A stretch of 64,000 nt of DNA from Saccopteryx bilineata (lineage: Eukaryota > Chordata > Mammalia > Chiroptera > Emballonuridae), in NCBI RefSeq assembly GCF_036850765.1, contig NC_089490.1, forward strand, positions 273,868,482 to 273,932,481. Direction: 5' to 3'. The notes under the pieces are model-generated. The model saw only the letters and a program-made list of their open reading frames with translations, was not told the origin of the DNA and ran no database searches. A program made the translations under genes and the position numbers. Below, piece after piece: positions 1-10,495 of the stretch; position 1 is the stretch's first letter; every line of letters begins with the position of its first letter.

Positions 1-574
1 ACATGTTAAGGACACTACTCTTTTATGGATTCTTGCTGTATTGGCCAAGAATTTGCTTAAAGACTTTTAATCACTGTAAAAAAAAATAGAAGACTGGATA
101 AAGAAGATGGGGCACATATATACCATGGTATACTATTCAGCTAGAAGAAACGATGACATCTGATCACTTACAGCAGAATGGTGGAACCTTGGTAACATTA
201 TGCGGAGTGAAATAAGCGAATCAGAAAAAAACAAGAACTGCAGGAGTCCATACATTGGTGGGACATAAAAGCGAGACTAAGAGACATGGACAGGAGTGCG
301 GTGGTTACGGGGGGTGGGGGGAGGGAAGGGGGGAGAGAGGGAAGGGGAGGGGGAGGGTTACAAAGAAAACTGGATAGAGGGTGATGGAGGACGATCTCTC
401 TTTGGGTGATGGGTATGCAACAGAACTAAATGACAAGATAACCTGGAAATGTTTTCTTTGAATATATGTACCCTGATTTATTGATGTCACCCCATTAAAA
501 TAAAAATTTATTTATTAAAAGAAATAAAAATAAAAATGAGTATCAAAAAAAAAAGAAAGAAAAGAAAGAAAAAA
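1..574 (+). mobile_element. L1-derived element, 3' part, cut by the left window edge
   Basis: This is a LINE-1 3' end in + orientation. From about 75 it carries the end of ORF2, then the stretch with a conserved 'gtgggacataaaa' motif, a G-rich block at 309-356, the terminal segment with 'ttattgatgtcacccc', and an A-rich tail at about 505-574. The first 60 bases are collinear with the minus-strand element at 60881-61853, in the part lying between its 5' UTR and 3' end. Homology therefore already runs at base 1 and must extend left of the window. It is probably a second copy of the same composite family. The tail is impure (AAAG and AAAT interruptions), which suggests moderate age. Confidence 0.88.
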
Positions 575-815
575 AAGTCTGGTCGACAAAATTATTTTTA
601 GAATTTATTACTTTTCTTTTTGGTTGATCTTGAGCCTTCTTTTTCAGATACTTCTCTGGTCTTTGTTCAAAAAGATTTTTCTCTCTTGACCTGTTCCCAC
701 TTCTAACCCCAAAAGTTAATAAAACAGAATACTGTCTTCCTGAAAAGATGCCTATTTCTACTTACTAATCAGCATAAAGTTCAGCTTCAACATGCAAAAG
801 AAATATATACAATAA
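575..815. other. unassigned non-coding sequence
   Basis: AT-rich DNA between two repeats. No open frame, splice-site pair or repeat that I recognise. Confidence 0.5.
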
Positions 816-1215
816 GATTTTATTAGTAAGTTGAATTATGTCCCTCAAATATGTTAATTGTATCTCTTATATTAAAATTGTAACCCCCAGTACTTTAGAA
901 TGTGACCTTATATGGAGGTAGAGTTGTTGAAGAAGTGATTAGTTAAGATAAGGTCATTAGGGTAGACCTTAATCCAATGTAATTGGTGTCCTTTTTAAAA
1001 GATAATACTTGGGCACAGACACACACTCATACAGGGAGATGCCATGTGAGAACAGAGGCAGAGATCTGCCTCTGCATATCAAGGAACACCAAAAATTACC
1101 AACAAACCATCAGAAGCTAATCTTCCAGTGCAAGAATATTGCACTTTTTATCCTCCTCACTCTCATCATCCAGTATCTAGTCCAGTTCTGTTACATTGCA
1201 AATAGTCAATAAATA
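816..1215 (+). repeat. ancient MaLR-like (MLT1-type) LTR fragment
   Basis: The order of short motifs matches the consensus I recall for old mammalian MaLR LTRs: a 'gtcccccaaa'-like start, then 'taacccccagta', 'aatgtgacctta', 'aggtcattagggt', 'taatccaatgtaattggtgtcc' in pieces, an acacacac block, then 'gccatgtgagaacagaggcagag'-like sequence in pieces. It is strongly diverged and lacks a clear 3' end. The class assignment is from memory; the exact subfamily is not. Confidence 0.55.
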
Positions 1216-2194
1216 TTTGTTAAATATATGTGGTTTTTAAAGAACATTTGAAGTATACCTTCTCTAAGAATCTTCTCAGAATGCATAGGAATAAACAGAA
1301 TGTCCTTGCCATATCCAAACTCCCTTGCATTAGATCAATTACCCCTTTTACTTTAAATACTCTCCTAAAGACCTTACAAGGCTTTGGACATTTTGAAGTC
1401 AAATGCTGTTGTCCCAAATTTTCAAATCCCAGTATCTTGTATATCACATGGCAAAAAGAAGGCTCTCAAAAAATTAACAGGAATAAATATCACCTAGTTT
1501 AAATTTTATTTGTTCTGTCTCTTGCTCCTTAAATTTTTGTATTGACAGGTATTATATATTATTCATGCATAAATATTTTATTCATTTTTAGGTGAAAGGA
1601 GGGTGTGATAGTGAGGTAAAAGCAAACTCCTGCATGTTCTTCTACTGGGATCCACCAGCAACCCCATCTTGGGTGATGCTCAAGTACAGAGCTATTTTTA
1701 GCACCTGAGGCTGACATATTCAGATGAACTGAGCTATCTTCAGCCAAATAAGCATCTAGCAAATAGACCTTTTCACGAATAATGACTACAGTCTCTTAAT
1801 GAATTACCAAAAAAACCAAACAAACAAACAAAAAAAAACATCTTGAGTGAACAAAGCAGGCATAATATGCAGCAACATCAACCAATGGAAGAAGAGATGG
1901 CTAAGAATACCTGCAATTTCATAGTTTTTAGTTTGCTTACAGACTATAGTCAATGCTGTATTTTGTGACTAAAATTCTAATAGAAAATCTGCAACCTTTC
2001 TGCATTGAACAACCAGAATGATACAACATAAGAAACACTTGATTGATCCTTGCTGGTTTTAAGCGAAAACATTTTGGTTCAAAAAGCAGAACACATTTTG
2101 AAAAACAATCCACCCTGTTTTTCAAATTCACCTTAAAGATACAGAAATGAAGACATTATAATATTGATGTTAAAATAGTCATATAGTGTCACAT
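1216..2194. other. no feature recognised
   Basis: Non-coding sequence with only short chance open frames on both strands and a small A-rich patch near 1808-1840. No repeat family was recognised. Confidence 0.45.
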
Positions 2195-3300
2195 AGTTCA
2201 AAGAAATGGAAATAGGAGTACAGAAGCAGACATGCTCATGATGTCCAGTTGATTTTCAAAAAGGTGTCAGAATAACCCCATCGATATAAATAAATATTTT
2301 CAGAAAATGGTTCTTGAATAAATGATTCGTCATATAGAAAAACTACATATTGAGTCTTACTTTGCTACACAAGATGCCCATATATCAAATAGATTAAATC
2401 AACTAGGAGTATTAACTAAATACAAAAGCTAGAACTCTAAGATTCTTAGAAGAAAAAATAAGAGAATCTTTAAGATTTTCAGGAAGAGAATAATATCTTA
2501 AACATTTCACAAAACACAAACATAGAAGAAAAATTAATAAATTAATCTTTACCTAAATTAAAGATAAAAAAAACTATTCTTTCAAACACACTAGTAAGAG
2601 AAAGAAAAGTCTGCACACTAGGAAATATTTACAATACATGAATTGAATAGAATAATTATTTTAATAACATTTAAATAACTCTCAAACCCAATAACAAAAT
2701 GGAAAACAACCCAATTAAAAATGGAGAACTATTTGGACAAACACTTGTTCAATGAAGACCTACACATAATAAATGTACAAAACATACATTTAAAACAATG
2801 CTCGACATTACTAATCCTCAGTGAAACACAAAATATCAATAAATTATTTGTACAAAATGCAAACATTAGTTCATATGTCTATCCAGAGTTAAATTAATAA
2901 AACATGGTATAGTTATACTACAGGGGACCCCTCAGCAAGGGAAACAATGCACTATTGATAAATGCAACAACTTGGATGATTTTCAAATGTTTTTCTTGAA
3001 CAAAACAATCAAGAGAAAAAAAAAGAATATATACAAAAATTCTAAAATTGTCTTAATTCAAATTTATAAAACAGGAGAAACTAATATTTTATGACAGAAA
3101 GCTGATAAGCAATGTCTTAGGCCCAGCAGTGGGCATTCAAATTGATTTCAAAGGGAACTAAGAAAATTGGGGTGATAGCAATCCCACTACTTGCTTGTAG
3201 AATACTTTACATGAATGCACACAATTTTCAAAGCTTTTGAACTGCACACTTAAAATGTTAACAGAATTATAGATAAATATAGCTTATTCAACTAAAAAAT
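2195..3300 (+). repeat. old L1 fragment (ORF2 3' region to 3' UTR)
   Basis: The sequence reads as a badly decayed L1 ORF2 C-terminal region followed by 3' UTR. Landmarks include 'ggaaaacaacccaattaaaaa' in pieces near 2700, a region around 2820-2880 typical of the 'aaatgcaaa' segment, the 'acatggtatag' motif near 2903, and 'gcacacttaaaatg' near 3245. Frames are destroyed by many stops. It is an old L1M-grade copy. Confidence 0.65.
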
Positions 3301-5689
3301 AAGGAATTAGTCTTTTGTATACCAAAGTTTACTAAAGAACCATTGAAATGCTGCTGTTAATATTCTTGAAGCTCCTGAAGATTGTTCTCATAAATTCAAA
3401 TAGCTGAGAAAACGGGGTTTCCCTGCCTGCCACACACACAGGTCCTGTCTATCGGGTTTCTGAGTTCTGAGTTCTGCCCTTGCCTCCCTAGACAAACCAG
3501 TGCCAGGGCTTTGTAGAAGGCAGAGGCATGCTCTCCATGAGATGACAAAACGAGTTTCCCCATTGAATCGGATGCCTCCAAGCTGAGTGTGGGTAACAAT
3601 CCAAGCTTTGCTGCCCTTTTAAGATGGTTATTCTAAAAGGACTCTCGTTAATGAATAATCAACCCACTTCTCCAAGTACATTCAAGTAATATCTTTGGTA
3701 AAGCTAAAATACCTGTATTTCCTAGTATGTACATGGCTACAAATGCCTTTGCACTCAGGAATTCTGCAAGGAATCTGTCTACCTTGAGAGAACCTGTGGA
3801 ATTTATTCAAGGCAACAAGGAAAGATTGACATAAATTTTTCAAACTGTGTCCCATAACATCCTACACTTTTAATGTCTGCATCAAAGCAATTGTTTGTAT
3901 TTTTGTACATATGTCTCTAACATGGATGTTTATAACCATGAGCATTCATTCCCCATCATTTGCTAGAATAAAGGTGAGAGTTACTACATTACTGATCCCT
4001 ACTCCTATGGAACATTGAATTTAAAAAGGGAAACATTTAGTCAAGACATTAAGTAAAAACAAAGGTATAGTTTGTTAAGAAGGTAAGGGTCATTGTTGTC
4101 GAATCTTTCTCAAACATATATTTTTAGTGTTGTAATGGCTGTTTGTGTTATCCCTCCTTCCTTTGCTCTGCTTTCTTACAGACTATTGTTCCTTTGTTAC
4201 TTTGACTATATTTCTACAATTTCAATCTTATCTCAGGTTTGAGTGAAATAAAAATGCATAATGCGATATGCATAGCAAGTAAGAAAGATATACTATTGTC
4301 TGTAGTGGCTGTTATCTCCTTTAAATCGAGACAAACAAAACAAAGCAAAACAAACAGACAACAAACCCAATATTCCCTTCCAGTGACACCTACGTATTTC
4401 TCGTATTTCTCCACTATGTCTTGTCACATTTCTTGTCTTTTAACCCTTCAGAGAAATCTTTTGAAAGTACTGATGATTCCACATTTTAAGTGGTTTATTT
4501 CCCTTTTTATAATGTATTACCCCAAGGTTTTTATTCCCCCAGGAAACTGAAAGGGAATTGCCAACAAAAGAGAAACTCTCTTCAGTTAATTATTCTCAGA
4601 CTTTTCCAGTAGTTGTTATAATGACCAACCTTTCAGTGTCTGAGAGTCCTTTCAAAACTAGTTTCACCACTTCCCTCCCTAAATAAGGACTTCCAAGTCC
4701 TTTTTCAAAGATAAGATTTATTTTTCCCATATTCATATTATTTATAATAAAGCAGCGTTCTAGCCCTGAAGAGACGGTTCAAAGGAGAAAACTGACATCT
4801 ACGTACTACCTAACTAGAAACAAATTGATAAACTTCTGAAACGCTCTTTGAAAGAGAATGCCAGTGCAGTCGTCTTCCAGAGCAGCTTTTATGCCGCATC
4901 TTGGTACCCTAGAAACTGCTGTCAGGTTCCATTTTATTCCATGTGTGGCCTGACAGTTCTAAAGGGAAAGTGTATCCTAATTCTTCCAAATAAATTAGAT
5001 TTCAGCCATTTTAAAATGAAAACACAGCCTGTGCTGAAGTTATAAACAGGCCCTATTGAATAAAGTATCAACAGAAGCTCATACTGTTATCTCTAGCAGA
5101 GATTCAGAACTGTAAGACAGCAATACCTTAATCATACCTTTGTAGTTCCAGTAATGCAAATTAATCAACAGCTAAATAGAATGTGAAGGTGGATTTCTCT
5201 CATCGGGAGTACATCTCATTTTTTACCAGAAAAAGAAAAAGAAAAGATTGGGATAGAGGGAAAGATGAAAGGATGAAGAAAAAGGAGAGGAGAGGAGAGA
5301 ATCATTTGAGATAATAAAGCATAATTTTAAAGTCGTTTAACATACAAAGGAAATAAGCCTAAGATTTTTTAATAATAATTTAATAGCTATTTATAATAAT
5401 TTTTAATAATGATTTGGAGATGCTACACAATCCTACTGCTTCTTGTGGCATTGAGAGAATGCATTTAAATTCTCTCAATGTCTGTATTTCAATGCATGTA
5501 GGCATATGTTAGATTACTGGAACTTGCAAGTATTTTAGAAAAATAGGAGAGAAACAGACATTTTCCCAGTGGCATAAAGAAATAAATACTCATTTGAAAA
5601 AAAAAATAAGTTAGCTTTAATTTTTATATAGGGCAGTAAAAAAATAAAGGATACCATAATTTAAAAAAAAGAAATAAAACTGTCTTTAT
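3301..5689. other. low-repeat intergenic sequence
   Basis: About 2.4 kb with no supported gene. The longest open frame (about 100 codons near 4239-4550) has no recognisable domain and is AT-rich with Ser, Thr and Gln runs. A purine-rich AAAG/GAGAG patch lies at 5225-5300. I see no clear young repeat. Confidence 0.45.
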
Positions 5690-6478
5690 TCGTAGACAAG
5701 ATGGTCCCATATGAAAACAACCCTAAAGACTCATCACAAAAGCTAGTAGAATTAATAATCAAGTATAGTGAAGTCTCAGGACACAAGCTCAGTACTGAAG
5801 CATTGTTTTTATATAGACAAGCAATAAAATTTTGAAAAACTGAGAAATACATTCCATGCATAGTAACGTTAAAATTATATGATACCAAGAAAATATTTAA
5901 AAACCTGCAAAATTTGTACACTGAAAATTATAATATTTTGCTGAGGAAAATTAAGGATCTAAATAAATGAAAAGGAATTTTATGCTCATCGATTGAAAGT
6001 GTTGATATCATTAAGATGATAATTCTCAAATTGTTTTATAGAATCAATACAATCTCTATCAAAGTTTTGACAGATATTTTGCAAAAACTGACAGGCATGT
6101 ATTAAAATGTATATAAAAATTTAATTTTATCTTGGAAAGTCAAATAATTTTAAAAAATTTTATGGAAAACTTTTATTTACTAATTTTAAAACTTATAAAG
6201 CTACAGTTATCAAGTGACTATTGTACTATCAAAGTAGTAAATGTGTATATCAAGGAAATCAAATTGAAAGTCAAAAATGTTTTTATATTTGCAGTCAACT
6301 GCTTTTTGAAAGTGTGCCAAGGAAATTTATTGAGGACAAATAAGTCTCCTCAACAAATGGTTCTGGGGCAATACGGTATCTACATGCAAAATAATTAACT
6401 TAGACAAAACAAAGTAATTAAAAATGGATTATAGACTTAAATGTAAGAGCTAAAACAAAACTTTTAGAAGAAAACAAA

Positions 6479-6842
6479 GGCCCTCGCTGGTTGGCTTAGT
6501 GGTAGAACATTGCTCTGGTGTTTTGATGTCCTGGTTTTGATTCCCGGTTAATGAACACAGAAGCGCCTATATGCTTTTTTATCCCTCCCCTTCACACTTC
6601 TCTTTCTCTCTCTCTCTTCCCCTCTTGCAGCCATGGCTTGATTGGAGCGATTTGGCCCTGGATGTTGAAAATGGTTCTGTGGCCTCCACCTTATGCTCTA
6701 AGAATAGCTCGGTTGCTGAGTAACAGAGCAATGCCCCAGATGGGCAGAGCATGACCCCTAGGGGCTTAGCAGATAATCCTGGTCAGGGATGATGCAGAAG
6801 TCTGCCTCCCCTCCTTTCAATGAATTTTAAAAAAAGAAAAAA
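6479..6842 (+). mobile_element. Rhin-1-like tRNA-derived SINE, diverged
   Basis: The tRNA-like head begins 'ccctcgctggttggcttag' and carries the A-box-like and B-box-like ('ggttttgattcc') polymerase III promoter remnants. A pyrimidine-rich stretch, a GC-rich body and an A-rich tail follow. It differs from the other copies at many positions, so it is an older member. The open frame at 6551-6754 is SINE body, not a gene. Confidence 0.85.
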
Positions 6843-7512
6843 ATAGAAAAATTCTAATAATATTGGGTTAGAAAACCGTTTTATAGACATGATTTCAAAA
6901 AGCATGGTACATAAAAGAAATAGAAAATTGGACTGCATAAATAGTCAAAATATTTTCTGCTCAAAAGCTACCATTAAGAACCTGAAAAGTAAGCAACAGA
7001 TTCGGAGTAAATATTATTGAAACCACTATCTATTAAAGAACTAGTTTTCAGAATTTGCATAGAACTCTTACAATTCAATAATAATAATAATAATAGTAAT
7101 GCAAAAATTCAATGAAATAATAAAAAACAGATACAAACAAATATATCAATAAAAATATATGAATGCAAAATAAGCCTACAATCAGATAACAGTTCACTTC
7201 CCCTAAAATAACTATAATAACTAGGACCAATAATAACAAATATTGAGGACAATGTAAAGAAATAGACACACATATTCATTGATAGAAACAAAATAACACA
7301 GTCACTTTGGAAAACAATTTAGCAGTTTCTTAAAAAATATTTATATATAACATTAGCTTATTACCCAGTAATAACATTCTTGACTATGTACCCAAGAGAA
7401 ATAAAAATATATTTCCACATGAAAACCTGCATGTGAATATTTATAGCAATATTATTTATAATAGGAAAAAAAATGGATACAGTCTAATGCCCATCCATTG
7501 ATGAATAGATAA

Positions 7513-9803
7513 CACTGGGGAACAATTTTTTTTTTCATTTTCTGATGCATGAGGTTTTAGAACTGTTTCTATATATTTCTGCATCGCTGATTCCAAATCT
7601 GAAATCCGTTTTTTGGTGCAAGTTCTAGTTTTTATGCAATTTTAGTTTCTTTTTGTTACAGTTAATGGCATGCATTGGTTTTTAAATTGGAGTTAAAGGG
7701 CAATGACTCTTGGATTGAACATAACCACAAGGCAATTAATGTTTTACAAAAATCACTTTTACATAATTGTAGTTGTTTTTAAATGTAAAAAATTATTATC
7801 TGATAAAAACACCCTTTTGTTTTGTTTTAAAATTGAATCATGGCTTCTTCGAGTAGGCATAAATGTAAGAATAGTCCTGACACCTTCTGTTTTATATGTG
7901 GCTGTTACACACTTCAACATCAAAGGTGTAATATTTCATTATTTGTGACATATGCATGTATTGCTTATTTTAAAGTTCCCCTTGGCAATCAAGACAAGAA
8001 TTGGGTTCCTCATATTATGTGTCATAATTGTGAGGAAATGCTTTGTGACTGGACAAAAGGAAAACGCAAAGGAATGCCTTTTGGTATTCTCATGGTTTGG
8101 CGTGAACCTAAGGACCAGAGCAGTGACTGTTATTTCTGTCTGATCCATACAAAAGGCATTGGCAAGAAAAAATGACCTATGATTGCATATCCTAATATTC
8201 CTTCAGCAATAAGACCTATCCCACACTCTGAGACACTCCCAGTTCCAGTTTTCAATGGTTTTATTTCCTCTAAGGTTGAAGAAAGTGAACATGGTGATCA
8301 AGTGTATTTTGATAAGATGCATAAGGAAATGGTTGTAGAATCTGAAGGGTCTTCTTCTGATGCCAAGCAGTCATTAACCCCTCAGCAGTTTAGCCAACCC
8401 AAATTAAATGACTTAGTAAGAGATTTGGGCCTATCAAAGAAAGCAGCTGAATTATTAGCCTCCAGGCTTCAAGGAAAGAGTGCACTTCACCTGTCAGATA
8501 AAGTATCCCATTTCAGGAAGTGTAAACAAATTTTTGTGGACATTTTTTCCGAAGACAAACACTTTGTTTACTGTCATGATATCAGTAGTCTTCTCAGCCA
8601 GCTAGGTGTTACCACTAACAGTCCAACAGAATGGTGGCTATTTCTTGACAGCTGTAAATGGAGTCTGAAATGTGTTCTACACAAAGGTAATGTTCATGCA
8701 GTGGTTCCAATTGGTTATTCAACTCATCTGCGAGAAGATTATAATGACATAAAAATTGTCCTTGACTTTCTGAAGTATGAGGAGCATAACTGGATCATTT
8801 ATGTGAATCTTAAAATGGTAAATTTCCTGCTAGGACAACAGAGAGGTTTCATAAAGTATTCTTGCTTTCTGTGTTTGTGGGTCAGCCGAGCTCGGGAGAA
8901 ACACTGGACACAGAAGGAGTGAATGAAACGTGAAGCTCTGGAAGTAGGGATGCAAAATATTGTGAATGAACCTGTAATGGATCATTTTTCCCACACTTCA
9001 CATCAAACTTGGCTTAATGAAGCAGTTTGTTCAAGCTTTGAATAGAGAAAGTGAATGCTTTCAACATATTATTTCTGCTTTTCCTGCCTTATCTTCTGAG
9101 AAGATAAAAGCAGGTGTATTTGATAGACCTCAAAAATGAACCCTCATACGTGACGAAGAATTTGCCAGGAAGATGAATAATAAGAAGAAAACAGCATGGC
9201 AGGCTTTTGTGACAGTTACAAAGAACTTCCTTGGCAACAAAAAAGCAGAAGACTATGAATTTCTGGTTCAAAGGATGCTGTTGGCTTTCTGCGACATTGG
9301 ATGTAACATAAGCATTAAGATTCACTTCCTGAACAGTCACCTTGATAAGTTTCCTGAAACTCTTGGAGCTGTTAATGATAAGCAGACTACTGCTGGAGCA
9401 TCTAAGGAGATTGTCCTTAACAAGTACACATACGCAAGAGCTACAAAGCAAATTTTTGCCTGAATAGAATTTAAATAAGTTTTGCAAAAATTATATGATT
9501 AAAATAAGTGTTTTAATATGTTCTATTTCAAAATTGTAGACAAATTCTGATGCAATCATATCTTTTAGTGTATTAATGCATTTATTGCATTATATAAATT
9601 AATATGTTGCCCAAGAAGACATTCTATTTTATTATGTTAAACTAAATGTTGAAATTTTACAATAAGATAAAAACCTAAAATCTTGAATTGCAGAAAAACT
9701 GTAGCTTACAGAGAAAAACTAATGTCAGATTTGAGATCAGCACACTTGAATTTGGTAAGAACATGTGTTTTTGTGGATGCAACAAACATTTTGTTCCCCA
9801 GTG
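7513..9803 (+). mobile_element. DNA transposon with CACTG termini, single decayed Cys-rich ORF
   Basis: The ends are inverted: 7513 starts CACTGGGGAACAA and the complement of the right end at 9803 starts with the same 13 bases. The flanks are TAA at 7510-7512 and TAA at 9804-9806, a 3-bp target duplication. Removing the element restores a continuous L1 reading ('gatagataa' joined to 'tgtgcagtatgtcc'). CACTG ends plus a 3-bp duplication are the style of the CACTA/CMC (EnSpm-like) group. Subterminal 'tgatgcatgagg' (left) and 'gttgcatccac' (right, complement) are also alike. The body carries one pseudogene (7840-9463). I do not recognise it as a characterised bat family. Superfamily placement is inference from ends and protein layout. 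Confidence 0.88.
7840..9463 (+). pseudogene. decayed transposase-like gene of the CACTG-ended element
   Basis: The frame opens at ATG 7840. The first block (111 codons) has three CxxC pairs: Cys17/20, Cys61/64 and Cys97/100, a probable zinc-binding N-terminus. After an in-frame TGA (8173-8175) the same frame runs 247 codons. It has an 'FLDSCKWSLK' block whose Asp (about 8647) looks like a first catalytic acidic residue. Later comes 'YVNLK', where I expect an acidic residue in relatives, then Cys229-x2-Cys232. That order (acidic, acidic, CxxC) resembles TNP2-type transposases. A TGA at 8920-8922 follows, then a frameshift near 8985-8990, another TGA at 9136-9138, and a final block ending 'HFLNSHLDKFPETLGAVNDK'. 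From memory, intact relatives occur as 'uncharacterized' repeated proteins in invertebrates such as aphids and Hydra. This copy is dead: three TGA codons, one frameshift and a truncated end. Confidence 0.82.
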
Positions 9804-10011
9804 TAATGTGCAGTATGTCCACACAACAGAATATTGTTCAGCACTAAAAAAGAATGGACTACTTTTACGTGCCATTAATGGACTTAAAAAAATTATCTAA
9901 AGTGTAAAAAGGCAGACACAACAAACCACATATTGGAAAATTTATCTATATGATATGTCCAGAAAAGGTAAATTTATAGGAACAGAAAATGTAAGCAGAA
10001 GTCTGAGGGTG

Positions 10012-10305
10012 CTCTCTTTCGGTGATGGGTATGCAACGGAATTGAATGACAAGATAACCTGGACATGTTTTCTTTGGATATATGTACCCTGATTTATTGA
10101 TGTCACCCCATTAAAATAAGAATTTATTTATTAAAAAATGTGATAAACTAAAAATACATACAATACCATATACTATATTTACATCTAAGGTTGTAATTAA
10201 TGCATATTATGCGAGATTCATATACAATGTGATTAGACTCCTCTAGCATTTAATTTATGGTTGAATTAACAAAGAAACTGATTAAATGAGGAAATTTTAA
10301 AAAAA
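10012..10305 (+). mobile_element. young L1 3' end with 3'-transduced flanking sequence
   Basis: A 15-bp direct repeat (agaagtctgagggtg) flanks the insert at 9997-10011 and 10306-10320. The insert starts with about 125 bp of the same L1 terminus seen at 380-505 ('gatgggtatgcaacgg' to 'aataagaatttatttatt'). After a short A run it continues with about 160 bp that are not L1 (about 10138-10297), and ends in a second poly(A) at about 10298-10305. An ATTAAA polyadenylation signal lies at 10281-10286, about 15 bases before that tail. This is the structure of read-through past the L1 signal to a downstream signal at the source locus. Confidence 0.85.
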
Positions 10306-10495
10306 AGAAGTCTGAGGGTGGAGTGGGAAGTAGAACTAACTATAAATTAACATGAGTTACCTTATTGGAAGGATAATAAAGTCCCGAACTGATTCATACT
10401 GGTTAAGTTACTAAGAATCATCTATTTGTACACTTGAAATGGGTAAATTTTATAATATTAAATATGCCACAATAAAGCTGTTAAAAAGATACAAG

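Larger units (their letters stand above)
5690..10495 (+). repeat. old L1 copy split by three later insertions
   Basis: Pieces at 5690-6478, about 6843-7512, 9804-10011 and 10321-10495 read in order as one decayed L1: ORF2 reverse-transcriptase-distal part, C-terminal part, then 3' UTR ending in 'caataaagctgttaaaaag'. The pieces are separated by a SINE (6479-6842), a DNA transposon (7513-9803) and a young L1 tail (10012-10305). The joints at 7512/9804 and 10011/10321 are exact once target duplications are removed. This gives a clean relative chronology: the L1 is oldest. Confidence 0.8.

Noticed and set aside
305..490. 61-codon minus frame beginning MTSINQGTYIQRKHF, repeated near 48.5 and 60.9 kb
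   Set aside because: Antisense of the L1 3' terminus; the sense strand is the known L1 tail, and the frame owes its length to the C-rich complement of the G block.
8173..8175. TGA read as selenocysteine or recoded
   Set aside because: No SECIS-like element was sought successfully, a frameshift and further stops follow, and the gene belongs to a dead transposon.
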